From Euzebya pacifica (GTDB lineage Bacteria > Actinomycetota > Nitriliruptoria > Euzebyales > Euzebyaceae): a stretch of 64,000 nucleotides of DNA. The stretch is from NCBI RefSeq assembly GCF_003344865.1, contig NZ_CP031165.1, positions 1,054,001-1,118,000 on the forward strand. Direction: 5' to 3'. The notes under the pieces are model-generated. The model worked only from the letters and a program-made list of their open reading frames with translations. It did not search any database and was not told where the DNA came from. The position numbers were made by a program, and so were the translations under genes. Shown in pieces: positions 27,378 to 36,182 of this stretch (position 1 is its first letter; every line of letters starts with the position of its first letter).

Positions 27378-28139
27378 ATGGAACCTGTCTTCAGCGGTGT
27401 GGGCGTGGCGCTGGTCACGCTGTTCGACGACGACGGCCGGGTCGACGTACCCGGCACGGCCGACCTCGCCGGCCGCCTGGCCGAGACGGGCCTCGATGCG
27501 GTCGTCGTGGGCGGGTCGACGGGCGAGGCGTACGCCCTGGAGGACGACGAGCGGCGCGCGCTGCTGGTCGCCGTCCGCGACGTGCTGCCCGACGGCGTGG
27601 CACTCCTCGCCGGTACGGGCGCGCCGTCGGCCCGGCAGGCGATCGCGCTCACCCGGACTGCGGCGGAGGTGGGTGCGACGGCCGCGCTGGTCCTCAGCCC
27701 CCTCCGCAGCGCCGACCCGCGGCCCTACTACGACGCCGTGGCCAAGGGCGTGCCGGACCTGCCCCTGCTCGCCTACCACTTCCCCGGCATGACCCCGCCG
27801 GGGATCTCCATGGCCCACCTGCGGGACCTGCCGGTCGTCGGCCTCAAGGACTCCACCGGTGACCCCAACCGGTTGCTGGAGGAGTTGACGACGTACGACG
27901 GCGACACCTACGTGGGTTCCTCGGCGCTGGTGCACACGGCCGGGGCGCTGGGCGCCACCGGGGTCATCCTGGCGCTGGCCAACGCCGAGCCGGAGGACTG
28001 CATCGCGGCCTTCCGCGGCGACGCCGAGGCCCAGCTGCGCCTTGCCGGCCCCCACGCGTCGCTGCCCCCGTTCCCCCAGGGGGTCAAGGCGCTCACCGCC
28101 GCCCGTTGGGGTGTCTCGGCCGCGACCCGGATGGGCTGA
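27378..28139 (+). CDS. DHDPS/N-acetylneuraminate-lyase family aldolase
   Basis: Protein of 253 residues with the DapA-type TIM barrel. GGSTGEAYALEDDER matches the GTTGE pyruvate-binding loop, AYHFPGMTPPG holds the catalytic Tyr region, and GLKDSTGDPNRL carries the Schiff-base Lys. It condenses or cleaves pyruvate-type substrates; whether it makes dihydrodipicolinate or acts on another 2-keto acid is not decidable. It is slightly short for a DapA (about 290) and lacks the usual C-terminal helices. Divergent from the AurF-like gene. Confidence 0.83.
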   Translation: MEPVFSGVGVALVTLFDDDGRVDVPGTADLAGRLAETGLDAVVVGGSTGEAYALEDDERRALLVAVRDVLPDGVALLAGTGAPSARQAIALTRTAAEVGATAALVLSPLRSADPRPYYDAVAKGVPDLPLLAYHFPGMTPPGISMAHLRDLPVVGLKDSTGDPNRLLEELTTYDGDTYVGSSALVHTAGALGATGVILALANAEPEDCIAAFRGDAEAQLRLAGPHASLPPFPQGVKALTAARWGVSAATRMG

Positions 28140-28220
28140 CACCGCAGGGCAGGTCGTGGGAGCATCGTGAACGCGGTGCCTCGGCTGCGTCACGTCCATG
28201 GCCCTCCGCGGTCGCGCCGA

Positions 28221-28251
28221 AGGTCCCGGGACCATCCGGGACCAAGGTCCC
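28221..28251. promoter_or_regulatory. DevR/DosR-like box cluster upstream of the multicopper oxidase
   Basis: GGGACCAAGGTCCC at 28238-28251 has the core GGGAC-N4-GTCCC of the DosR consensus and is preceded by another palindrome GGTCCCGGGACC (28222-28233). It lies about 90 bases before the GTG start of the oxidase. A second site of the same form lies at 35141-35154 next to the DevR/DevS genes. The rest of the 200-base gap shows nothing else clear apart from the GGAGGA ribosome site. Confidence 0.5.
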
Positions 28252-28339
28252 CCGGCGGTGGGGACCCGTGGCCTGTGGCTGGCAGACCCCGGACCACGAC
28301 GCTCGTCCTCGAGTCACCACCACCCTCGGAGGAAGCCCT

Positions 28340-29911
28340 GTGAACGAGTCCCGATTTTCGCCTGCCATCGCGTTGGTCGCGATCCTCTCGGTGATCGCCC
28401 TGATCACGAGCATCGTCGCGATCGACTCGGGCGGCGGCAGCACCGCCGCGCCGGTCGCGCTGGAGGACGGCGCCGCACCGGCGGGCGACACGCCTGCCGA
28501 CGGGGACCCCGCCGAGGTCGTGCCCGTCTCCGCTGAGCCCGGCTCGGGTGGGACCGCCAGCGTCGGGCTCATCGAGTTCGCCATCGAGCCCGACGCCATC
28601 GTCCTGGGCCCCTCCGGCACCATCGAGGTCACCAACAACGGCGCCATCCCGCACAACCTCGTGCTCGACGGCTACGAGGAGCAGTACGGCACGATCGACC
28701 TGAACGCCGGCGACGCCGCCAACATCGACCTGTCCGGGCTGGAGCCGGGGGAGTACCCGCTGTACTGCTCGATCGTCGGCCACGCCGAGTCCGGCATGAC
28801 GGGGACCCTGGTCATCGACGCAGCCGGGCCTGCAGCCGCTGCCGAGGGCGAGGTCGACGGCGAGTCCCTGACGGGCATGGAGCGGGCCGAGTGGCTGCGC
28901 GCCAACTACGAGGCCTCCGTCAGCCAGTTCCCTGCCGAGACCGCCGCGATGGGCAACCAGCCGATGGAGCCCGAGATCGGCGACAACGGCGAGAAGGTCT
29001 TCGAGCTGACGCTGGACGAGGTCGAGTGGGAGGTCGCCCCCGGCGACGTCGTCGAGGCGGTCGGCTACAACGGCCAGGTCCCGGGCCCGTGGATCCAGGT
29101 CGACGTCGGCGACGAGATCACGATCCGGATCGTCAACGAGCTCGACGACGAAGCGACCACGCTGCACCCCCACGGCATCTTCATGCACCCCTTCGAGGTC
29201 GACGGGGTCGGCATGATCTCCATGGAACCGATCATGCCGGGTGACGTCTGGGAGCAGACCTTCGTCGCCCAGGAGACCTCCGTGGGCATGTACCACGGGC
29301 ACGACAACGGTGTGCACCAGGTCATCAACGGCGCGTTCGGTGCCTTCACCGTGGGGCAGGTCCCGCTGCCCGCGGTGGCCGACAACGTGGTCGCCGAGGA
29401 CGTGATGATCCTCAACGACGCCGGGGAGATCGGCCTGACGCTGAACGCCAAGAGCTTCCCGGCGACCGCCCCGTACGTCCTCACCGAGGGCGAGCAGATG
29501 ATCCTGCACTACTACAACGAGGGCCTGTCGGCCCACCCGATGCACCTGCACAACAACGCGCAGATGGTCATCGCCAAGGACGGCTACCCGTTGGCCACCC
29601 CGATCGTGATGGACACCGTCAACGTCGCACCGGGCGAGCGGTACACCGTCGTGATCTTCGCGGAGGTCCCGGGCACGTGGGTCTACCACTGCCACATCCT
29701 GTCCCACGTGGAGCGCGACGACGGGTCGGTGTTCGGCATGTTCACCGCGCTGATCGTCGAGCCCAGCGATGACCCCGACGTCAACGCCGACCTGTCCCGT
29801 GAGCTCGGCCGCGACCAGGTCCCGAGCTTCCCGGGGCAGGAGGCGGCGGCGACCCCCGACACCGGCGAGGACGAGCCCGACGCCGACGAACCCGACACCG
29901 ACGAGGCGTAG
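28340..29911 (+). CDS. membrane-anchored multicopper oxidase with N-terminal cupredoxin domain
   Basis: Exported copper enzyme of 523 residues. An N-terminal helix (ALVAILSVIALITSIVAI) anchors or exports it. Residues 75-160 form a plastocyanin-like domain with a type 1 copper site (H in IPHNLV, about 105; YCSIVGHAESGM, about 143). Then two cupredoxin domains carry the four His motifs of multicopper oxidases: HPHG (about 276), YHGH, HPMHLH and HCHILSHVERDDGSVFGM (about 451). The extra domain could pass electrons to the oxidase. GTG start with GGAGGA eight bases upstream. An acidic tail ends the protein. Substrate unknown. Confidence 0.9.
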   Translation: MNESRFSPAIALVAILSVIALITSIVAIDSGGGSTAAPVALEDGAAPAGDTPADGDPAEVVPVSAEPGSGGTASVGLIEFAIEPDAIVLGPSGTIEVTNNGAIPHNLVLDGYEEQYGTIDLNAGDAANIDLSGLEPGEYPLYCSIVGHAESGMTGTLVIDAAGPAAAAEGEVDGESLTGMERAEWLRANYEASVSQFPAETAAMGNQPMEPEIGDNGEKVFELTLDEVEWEVAPGDVVEAVGYNGQVPGPWIQVDVGDEITIRIVNELDDEATTLHPHGIFMHPFEVDGVGMISMEPIMPGDVWEQTFVAQETSVGMYHGHDNGVHQVINGAFGAFTVGQVPLPAVADNVVAEDVMILNDAGEIGLTLNAKSFPATAPYVLTEGEQMILHYYNEGLSAHPMHLHNNAQMVIAKDGYPLATPIVMDTVNVAPGERYTVVIFAEVPGTWVYHCHILSHVERDDGSVFGMFTALIVEPSDDPDVNADLSRELGRDQVPSFPGQEAAATPDTGEDEPDADEPDTDEA

Positions 29912-29916
29912 CTTCG

Positions 29917-31179
29917 ATGCCCACTCCGCTCGCCCCGGTCCTCGTGGCCGCGGTGGCCGGTGTGGCCACGGTGGCCGCGATGGCCATCTCCGCTGGACCG
30001 CCGCCCGCCCCCCGCGTTGCCGCGGGAGTGGCCCCGGAGACCACGCTCGTGGTCGATGGGGCCGCTGGGGCGGGGACCGGTGCCGTCCTGCTGTACCCGG
30101 TGGACCGCCCCGACGCCCCGTTCGTCGTTCGCCCCGTGCGTGATGGGCTCGAGCTCGTGGACCCCGACGGCGGGAGCGTTGCCGACACGGTCACCTGTGG
30201 CGAGCTGGGTGCCGTTCCGAGGGCAGGGGCAACGCTGACCCCCGACACTGCTGGCCACGTCGACTCTGCTGGTCATGTCGACACCGCCGGTCACCTCGAC
30301 AGTCGCAGCGTCGTGCCGGTGCAGCGCGCTCACGGCCCAGCGGTCGTGGCGGTCGCGCTGGGCGGCGCCACCTCCCCGTGTCCGACCGCCGACCCGGCCG
30401 TGGCCCTCGTCGACGTCACCGATGCCAGGACGGCCTGGCCGACGGCCCTGGTGCCGCGAGACGACGTCGTTCGTTCGATGGCGTCGAGCCCGGACGGACG
30501 GACCCTCGTCGTGGCCGATACCGAGCTCCACGACCGCAGCGGCTGGGCCGACATCGTGGACGTGGCCGAGCCCGAGGAGCCGCGCATCGTCACCGGCACC
30601 CCGACCGGCAACGGCGTGGCCGCCGACGACATGGCGTTCTCCGCCGACGGGACCGTCCTGTACGCCACGGCCGCGACACATGCGGTGGCCATCGACATGT
30701 CCGACCCCGCCACGCCCGTCAAGCTCGGCCAGATCGCCGACCCCCTGGTGCGCAACTACTGGCGAATCGAGTCGCTGACCATCGACGACCCGCTGCTCGG
30801 CACCCGTGAGCTGTTCGTGGTCCGCCCTCGGGTCGACGGGTTGGACTGTCCGACGGGCATGGTGCACGTCTACGACATCACCGGCGAGCTCTTCGAGGAG
30901 CCGGCGATGGTCGCCGACCTCGACATCCCCGACGAGCTGACGACCATGCATGCCGACCAGCCGCTCGAGGGGTGCCCCCGGGCGGTCGTGCGGCTGCAGG
31001 CGGTGGATCGGACGATGACCGTCGGCTTCGGCGACAACCGCGTCCCGTGGCTCGAGCGGATCCCGACCGGCAGCCGACGCACCCAGGCCGCCGTGGTGCC
31101 CAGCGCAGCGCTGCCCTACGACACCACGGACGCGTTCCGGGCCACCCTGCCGCGCTGCACCCTCGTCCGTACCGCCTGA
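29917..31179 (+). CDS. secreted beta-propeller-like protein
   Basis: Protein of 420 residues with an N-terminal signal helix (VLVAAVAGVATVAAMAI). The body has blade-like strands related to LVIVD repeats, such as ALVDVTDARTAWPTAL, ADIVDVAEPEEPRIVTG and AIDMSDPATPVKLGQI. Residues 110-127 are three tandem hexapeptides of the type DTAGHV. The start lies five bases after the stop of the multicopper oxidase, so the two are probably one transcript and both act outside the membrane; a role as partner or scaffold for the oxidase is possible but unproven. No enzymatic motif is visible. Confidence 0.7.
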   Translation: MPTPLAPVLVAAVAGVATVAAMAISAGPPPAPRVAAGVAPETTLVVDGAAGAGTGAVLLYPVDRPDAPFVVRPVRDGLELVDPDGGSVADTVTCGELGAVPRAGATLTPDTAGHVDSAGHVDTAGHLDSRSVVPVQRAHGPAVVAVALGGATSPCPTADPAVALVDVTDARTAWPTALVPRDDVVRSMASSPDGRTLVVADTELHDRSGWADIVDVAEPEEPRIVTGTPTGNGVAADDMAFSADGTVLYATAATHAVAIDMSDPATPVKLGQIADPLVRNYWRIESLTIDDPLLGTRELFVVRPRVDGLDCPTGMVHVYDITGELFEEPAMVADLDIPDELTTMHADQPLEGCPRAVVRLQAVDRTMTVGFGDNRVPWLERIPTGSRRTQAAVVPSAALPYDTTDAFRATLPRCTLVRTA

Positions 31180-31211
31180 CCAACCTGACATCGCGGTGAC
31201 GCGGTGGTCCA

Positions 31212-32750
31212 ATGCCTCGCGTGCGAATCCTCGTGACCCTCCTCCTGCTGTCCGCCCTGGTTGCCTGCACGGGTGAGGCCATCGACCCCGTGGCAGGCGA
31301 CGCCTCGTCCCCGAGCGGATCCGAGGCGTCGACGGAGATCGCCGACGTCGGAGAGGACCTGCAGGGGTTCGCCAGGCCCGGAACGGCGCTGCCCCCGGAA
31401 CCGGACCTCCGCGACGCCATCCGGCTGGAGGTCGGCGTGCGGTTGCAGGACGTCGTCGACGCCTCACCCGTCGGATCCACGTTCCTGCTCGCCTCCGGCC
31501 TCCACCGAACCCAAGCGCTCACACTCCGCGACGGTGACACCCTCGTGGGGGAACCCGGGGCGGTGATGGACGGGTCGATCCTCCTCGAGGACCTCGTGCC
31601 GGATGGCGACCGTTGGGTGTCATCGGGTCGGACCGAGGATCCAGCCCCCCACGGCGTGATGCTGGAGGGGTGGGACAACGAAGCCAACCCACACGACCTC
31701 TTCGTGGATGGCGTGCGGCAGCGCCACGTCCTGACCAGGGCCGATGTCGGCCCGGGGACGTACTGGTTCGACTACGACAACGACCAGCTCGTCATGGGCA
31801 CCGACCCCACCGGGAAGGACGTCGAGCTCGCGGTCGTGCAGGTCGGCATCGCGGGTCCGGGGACCAGCGACGTGACGGTCCGCGGGGTCGAGCTTCGCCA
31901 CTATGCGGTCTGGGCCCAGCAGGGGGCCATCAGCGCCGCCGACACCCACGACTGGACGCTGGTTGCCGTTCGCGCCGTGGACAACCACGGTGCCGGCATC
32001 CGCCTGGGGTCGGGCACCGAGGTCCACGGCTGCTGGGCGGAGGGCAACGGACAGATGGGGGTCATCGGCTGGCACCAGGAGACCGATGATCGTCCCATGG
32101 TCGTGTCGGGGTGCCACATCGAGTCCAACGGCGTGCTCGGGTTCGACTGGACCTGGGAGGCCGGGGCGACGAAGTTCATCGACACCCACGGCCTGGACTT
32201 CCGCAACAACGCCGTCCTCGACAACGCCGGACCGGGCATCTGGTTCGACACCATGAACACCGACGCCACGATCGTCGGCAACGAGATCAGCGGCAACGCC
32301 ATCAACGGCGTTTTCTACGAGCTGTCGTCCGGGGCGCTGGTGGAGGACAACGTCATCACCGACAACGGCGCGGAGGGTGGCGCGCTGGCCGCCGGCATCT
32401 TCGTCGCCAACTCGCCCGGGGTGACCGTCCGGAACAACACGCTGTCGGGAAACACCAACGAGGTCGTCGGTGTGCAGTCCCACCACGGTGACGAGATCGA
32501 CATCCCCCGCCTCGTGGAGGACCTGCAGGTCACCGGCAACCACATCACCCTGACCACCGGATTCGTCGGGTTGTCGGTCACGACGGACCAGACCTTCCTC
32601 TACGAGGAGGGCAACAACCGGTTCGCCGACAACGACTACGTGCTGGACGGCTGCGACCCGTGCTTCATCTGGGGCGACTTCATGGAGCTCGGCGAGTGGC
32701 AAGCCGTCGGCAACGACCTCGAGGCGACGTTCACCACCGTCGGGGACTGA
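31212..32750 (+). CDS. right-handed beta-helix (NosD-like) lipoprotein
   Basis: Lipoprotein of 512 residues; the lipobox is SALVAC with the Cys near residue 19. From about residue 200 the sequence is a parallel beta-helix with short repeated rungs rich in Asn and Gly (NNAVLDNAGPGIWF, IVGNEISGNAINGVFY, VRNNTLSGNTNEVVG), the pectate-lyase/NosD fold. In nos operons NosD helps copper delivery to N2O reductase; here the multicopper oxidase operon lies just upstream (32 bases from the propeller gene), which makes a copper link conceivable. A polysaccharide-active role is the alternative. No catalytic residues can be assigned. Confidence 0.8.
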   Translation: MPRVRILVTLLLLSALVACTGEAIDPVAGDASSPSGSEASTEIADVGEDLQGFARPGTALPPEPDLRDAIRLEVGVRLQDVVDASPVGSTFLLASGLHRTQALTLRDGDTLVGEPGAVMDGSILLEDLVPDGDRWVSSGRTEDPAPHGVMLEGWDNEANPHDLFVDGVRQRHVLTRADVGPGTYWFDYDNDQLVMGTDPTGKDVELAVVQVGIAGPGTSDVTVRGVELRHYAVWAQQGAISAADTHDWTLVAVRAVDNHGAGIRLGSGTEVHGCWAEGNGQMGVIGWHQETDDRPMVVSGCHIESNGVLGFDWTWEAGATKFIDTHGLDFRNNAVLDNAGPGIWFDTMNTDATIVGNEISGNAINGVFYELSSGALVEDNVITDNGAEGGALAAGIFVANSPGVTVRNNTLSGNTNEVVGVQSHHGDEIDIPRLVEDLQVTGNHITLTTGFVGLSVTTDQTFLYEEGNNRFADNDYVLDGCDPCFIWGDFMELGEWQAVGNDLEATFTTVGD

Positions 32751-32780
32751 CCGGGCGGTCCGGCAGACAGCCCCAGCGGA

Positions 32781-33434
32781 TCAGCTGTCGTCGCGGTGGG
32801 CGACCAGGTAGGCCGCGGCCTCGGCCCGACGGACCACCTGCAGCTTGGACAGGATGGTCGAGACGTAGTTCTTGATCGTCTTCTCCGCCAGTCCGAGCTC
32901 GTCACCGATCTGGCGGTTCGTCGATCCGACGGCGATCTGGTCGAGGATGCGTCGTTCGGTGGGGGTCAGGCGGGCAAGCCGGGGGTCGCCCGACCGCGGG
33001 TTGCGGATGCGCTCCAGGACCTGGGCGGTCACGGCAGGGTCCAGCAGGGACTCGCCTGCCGCCACACGGCGGATCCCGTCGAGCAGGTCGTGACCCCTGA
33101 TCTGCTTCAGCACGTACCCCGCGGCCCCGGCCATGATCGAGTCGAACAACGCCTTGTCGTCGGAGAACGACGTCAGCATCAGCACCCGGGCGGTGGGGTC
33201 CTCTGCCCGGATGTCGCGACAGGCCTCGACGCCGCTGCCGTCGGGCAACCGCACGTCCATGACGATGACGTCGGGGTGGTAGGAGCGGGCACGCAGCACC
33301 GCCTCGGCGACGGTGCCGGCCTGGGCGACGACCTCCATCTCACCGGTCGACTCCACCAGCGCCTTGAGGCCCTGCCTGACCACCTCGTGGTCGTCGACGA
33401 GCATCACGCGCGTCGGCGTCTCCTCCTCGGTCAT
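32781..33434 (-). CDS. NarL/DevR-type response regulator
   Basis: LuxR-class response regulator of 217 residues. The receiver has VDDHE, the phospho-acceptor Asp in VMDVRLPDGSGVE (about residue 60) and a Lys in VLKQIRG. The HTH LTPTERRILDQIAVGSTNRQ then IGDELGLAEKTIKNYVSTIL is very like the mycobacterial DevR/DosR output domain, including KTIKNYVS. The start overlaps the stop of the GAF kinase by four bases. Family knowledge plus the DosR-like palindromes in the window suggests it responds to hypoxia, NO or redox state. Confidence 0.92.
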   Translation of the reverse strand: MTEEETPTRVMLVDDHEVVRQGLKALVESTGEMEVVAQAGTVAEAVLRARSYHPDVIVMDVRLPDGSGVEACRDIRAEDPTARVLMLTSFSDDKALFDSIMAGAAGYVLKQIRGHDLLDGIRRVAAGESLLDPAVTAQVLERIRNPRSGDPRLARLTPTERRILDQIAVGSTNRQIGDELGLAEKTIKNYVSTILSKLQVVRRAEAAAYLVAHRDDS

Positions 33435-34621
33435 GCGCTGTAGTCCTCCTGCTCGGGGGCGGTCGGGTGCAACGGCACGGTCAGGGTGACGGTGGTGCCC
33501 TCGCCGATGGTGGAGGTGACCCCGAGGTGGGCGCCGAGCAGCACAGCCCGTTCGGCCATGTTCTCCAGCCCGTTGCCCCGGGTGACCGTGTCGGCGTCGA
33601 ATCCACCGCCGGTGTCACGAACGCTGATCACCAGGTCGCGGGCGATGATCTCGGCGTCCAGCATGACCTGGGTTGCGGTGGCGTGCTTGGCCACGTTCGA
33701 CAGCGCCTCGCGGACGATGTGCAGGACGTCGGGGACCAGCTCCTCCTCCACGTGCACGTCCAGCGACTGCGAGACGTTGAGCACCGGCCGCAGGATCTCG
33801 TTGACCTCGTACTCGCGGGCGAGGTCGACCAGCCCGCGCTGGAGTCCCAGGTCGGCGGAGCCCGGGCGGAGGGTGAAGATGGTGTTGCGGATCTCGCGGA
33901 TGGTGTCGTCGAGCTGGTCCACCGCGATGTCGATTCGCGTCTGCAGGCGGGTCGGGTCGCGATCGATGAGGGCCTTCGCGCCTTCCAGCCCCATGCCGAC
34001 ACTGAACAACGACTGGATGACCCCGTCGTGGAGGTCGCGGCTGATCCGCTCGCGCTCGTCCTGCACGGCGGAGTCCCGCAGCCGGTCGGCAAGCTCCGCT
34101 GCATGGATGGCCGCACCGGCCTGCGCCGCCAGGATGGCAACCGCCCGCAGGTCCTCCTCGGTGAAACCGTCAGCCCGATCGGTCAGGTAGAGGTTGCCGA
34201 AGATCCGCCCGCCGGCGCGAACCGGAACCCCGAGGAAGTTCGTCATCGGTGGGTGGTTCGGGGGAAATCCCCGGTAGGCCGGATGGGCATCGAGCTGGTC
34301 GACGACCAACGGCTCGGGATGGCGGATGAGCTCGCCGAGCAGCCCGCCCCCTGTGGGGTGTGGCCCGATGCGCCTGACCGTGTCCGGGTCCATGCCCTCG
34401 TGGATGAACCGCACGAGCGATTCGCCCGAGGGCGCCAGGACCCCGAGCGCGGCGTACGGGGCGCCGGTCACGTGGCGGGCGGCGGACACGATGCGCATGA
34501 GCAGCTGGTCGAGGTCGATCTGCCCCGACAGGTCCTCGGCGATCTGAGCGAGCAGCGCCTCGAGATCGGCCCTCGACGCGGCACGCCGCTCGGTCGGTAC
34601 GTCGGTTCCTTGATCGTTCAC
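33431..34621 (-). CDS. GAF-domain histidine kinase, DevS/DosT-like
   Basis: Soluble sensor kinase of 396 residues with one GAF domain (about 38-175) and a HisKA_3 dimerisation domain (RERISRDLHDGVIQSLFSVG; phospho-His in the DLHDG motif, about residue 198), then an HATPase domain with RDTGGGFD and NGLENMAERA. DevS and DosT have two GAF domains, the first binding heme; this one has a single GAF and I cannot assign a heme ligand. Coupled to the response regulator downstream and, through ATGA, to the small gene upstream, so all three form one operon. Confidence 0.92.
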   Translation of the reverse strand: MNDQGTDVPTERRAASRADLEALLAQIAEDLSGQIDLDQLLMRIVSAARHVTGAPYAALGVLAPSGESLVRFIHEGMDPDTVRRIGPHPTGGGLLGELIRHPEPLVVDQLDAHPAYRGFPPNHPPMTNFLGVPVRAGGRIFGNLYLTDRADGFTEEDLRAVAILAAQAGAAIHAAELADRLRDSAVQDERERISRDLHDGVIQSLFSVGMGLEGAKALIDRDPTRLQTRIDIAVDQLDDTIREIRNTIFTLRPGSADLGLQRGLVDLAREYEVNEILRPVLNVSQSLDVHVEEELVPDVLHIVREALSNVAKHATATQVMLDAEIIARDLVISVRDTGGGFDADTVTRGNGLENMAERAVLLGAHLGVTSTIGEGTTVTLTVPLHPTAPEQEDYSA

Positions 34622-35082
34622 ACGGGCAACCTACCGCCGACCGTGTGCCCGATGATGGACAGGACGAGTGGCTGGGCGATCGCCTCGGCTGCGGCGTACT
34701 CGTCGTGGGGCTCCCGGCCGTTGAGGATTCCGGCTGATGCGAGCGTCGGGCGGAACTCGCCCTGCAGGCGAAGGCGCACCCCGTGCCCGGGGGCCGGACC
34801 GACCGAGAGGTCACAGCGGACCAGCGGGACGAGGCCCTCGACGCGATACGACAGTCGCCGGACCACACCCGACTCGTCAGCGGTCACCGGGCCGACGGTG
34901 ACCTCCACCGCCACCGAGGTCGATGGATCCGGCAGCAGCCCGGCAGGCCTGAGGGTCACGAGGACCACGTCGCTGTCGACACGCTGACCACCCAACCATA
35001 CCTCGGGGTCGCCGAGCAGGGCGTCGAGGACGGTCTCGGGGTCGCTGGGGGTGTGGAAGCAGAAGTGGACGAGGCGTGCCAT
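34618..35082 (-). CDS. small hypothetical protein, first gene of the DevS/DevR-like operon
   Basis: Protein of 154 residues without signal peptide. Sequence such as DPETVLDALLGDPEVWLGGQ and LRLQGEFRPTLASAGI has an alternating helix/strand form. It looks related to the divergent gene product at 35190 (similar order of a short helical start ending DPxxWL, strand-rich centre and a helical end), perhaps an SRPBCC-like fold; this is a weak judgement. Its stop overlaps the kinase ATG by four bases, so it is probably co-expressed with the two-component genes and may be a modulator. Confidence 0.65.
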   Translation of the reverse strand: MARLVHFCFHTPSDPETVLDALLGDPEVWLGGQRVDSDVVLVTLRPAGLLPDPSTSVAVEVTVGPVTADESGVVRRLSYRVEGLVPLVRCDLSVGPAPGHGVRLRLQGEFRPTLASAGILNGREPHDEYAAAEAIAQPLVLSIIGHTVGGRLPV

Positions 35083-35125
35083 GACACCATGAGACCCTCG
35101 CGTGGGGGAACCAGCACCCGTCGAG

Positions 35126-35154
35126 GGTCCCACGTGCTGTGGGACCTTCGTCCC
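35126..35154. promoter_or_regulatory. DevR/DosR-like box in the divergent promoter region
   Basis: GGGACCTTCGTCCC at 35141-35154 has the DosR core GGGAC-N4-GTCCC; GGTCCC at 35126-35131 with the same GGGACC forms a second, wider dyad. It lies midway between the first gene of the kinase/regulator operon and the divergent gene at 35190, so the regulator may control both directions. Confidence 0.55.
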
Positions 35155-35189
35155 TGCACCAGCGGCCGGGTTCCACGCACGCTGATCGT

Positions 35190-35666
35190 GTGTCCACCAC
35201 CGTCCGCACCGCCACCGTCCTCGGGCCCGAACAGGCCCGTGTCGCCGCACGGCTGCTCCAGCGGGATCCCGCCGAATGGCTTCCCGCCGATGCCCGACGA
35301 TCAGGCGCCGGATGGCTGCTGACGGTCCGGGCCGGACGCGCGACCCGGACGGTCCGTGCCCGGATCGGCGGCGTGGTGATCACCGACGGCCGCATCGGCC
35401 GCAGGCTGCGGTGGGTGCCGCTCCGCCCCGACGCCCCCCAGCGCGAGACCGTCCTTCCCGCCTTCGAGGGCCGTATCCAGCTGCTGCCCGACGACGGCGA
35501 GGGCGAACCCCTGCTGGTCGTGTCCGGCACGTACGACCCGCCCGGCGGGGTCGCAGGCCGGGGAATCGACGCCCTGGTCATGCACCACGTCGCCCGACAC
35601 ACCCTCAACCGCCTGCTCGAGGACGTCCTGCCGGGGCTGACCGACGCCGCCAGCACGGCCGCCTGA
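35190..35666 (+). CDS. small hypothetical protein divergent from the DevS/DevR-like operon
   Basis: Protein of 158 residues starting with GTG at 35190. It has no signal peptide and is strand-rich in the centre (RTVRARIGGVVITDG, EGRIQLLPDDGEGEPLLVVS) with a C-terminal amphipathic helix (HHVARHTLNRLLEDVL). It resembles the product on the other strand at 34618 in length and element order. It shares the control region with a DosR-type palindrome, and the PNPOx-like gene follows after 56 bases. The function is unknown. Confidence 0.6.
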   Translation: MSTTVRTATVLGPEQARVAARLLQRDPAEWLPADARRSGAGWLLTVRAGRATRTVRARIGGVVITDGRIGRRLRWVPLRPDAPQRETVLPAFEGRIQLLPDDGEGEPLLVVSGTYDPPGGVAGRGIDALVMHHVARHTLNRLLEDVLPGLTDAASTAA

Positions 35667-35722
35667 CCGACCTGCAGGACCGCCGACACCGACCCCCACC
35701 CGCACGAGACGAGGAGACCGAC

Positions 35723-36133
35723 ATGTTCACCGCCGACCGGACCCGAGTGCTGTCCATGGACGAGTGCGTACGGTTGCTGCGCGAGCACCAGCACGGCGTC
35801 GGACGGGTGGCCTTCGACGACGGCCTTCCCGTCATCTTCCCCGTCAACTACGTGCTGGACGCCGGTCGAATCGTCTTCCGCTCTGCTGGGGGCAGCAAGA
35901 TCGATGCCGCCGCCGACGGACGCATGATGGCCTTCGAGATCGACTCCGTCGTCGTGGCCGACGGCCATGTGGCCCACGCGTGGAGCGTCCTGGTGCGCGG
36001 ACGTTCGTCGGTGGTGACCGACGACGACGAAGCAACCTTCCTCCGCCTCAGCCGGCTGGAGCCCTCCGCTGGCGGACTCAAGCCCACCTACGTGACCATC
36101 GACGTCGATCAGGTGACCGGGCGACGCTTCTGA
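35723..36133 (+). CDS. small PNPOx-like flavin/F420-binding protein
   Basis: Protein of 136 residues with the split-barrel fold: LSMDECVRLLREHQHGVGRV and a core DGLPVIFPVNYVLDAG then RIVFRSAGGSKIDAA, as in short pyridoxamine-phosphate-oxidase-like proteins such as DosR-regulon members in mycobacteria. GAGGAG lies eight bases before the ATG. It follows the small hypothetical gene in the same direction, within the presumed DevR-controlled region. Its last codons and stop are partly repeated just downstream (GCTTCTGAAC at 36126 and 36143). Confidence 0.85.
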   Translation: MFTADRTRVLSMDECVRLLREHQHGVGRVAFDDGLPVIFPVNYVLDAGRIVFRSAGGSKIDAAADGRMMAFEIDSVVVADGHVAHAWSVLVRGRSSVVTDDDEATFLRLSRLEPSAGGLKPTYVTIDVDQVTGRRF

Positions 36134-36182
36134 ACAACGGCCGCTTCTGAACGAGCTTCCGTCGTCGGATACGGTCCAGACG

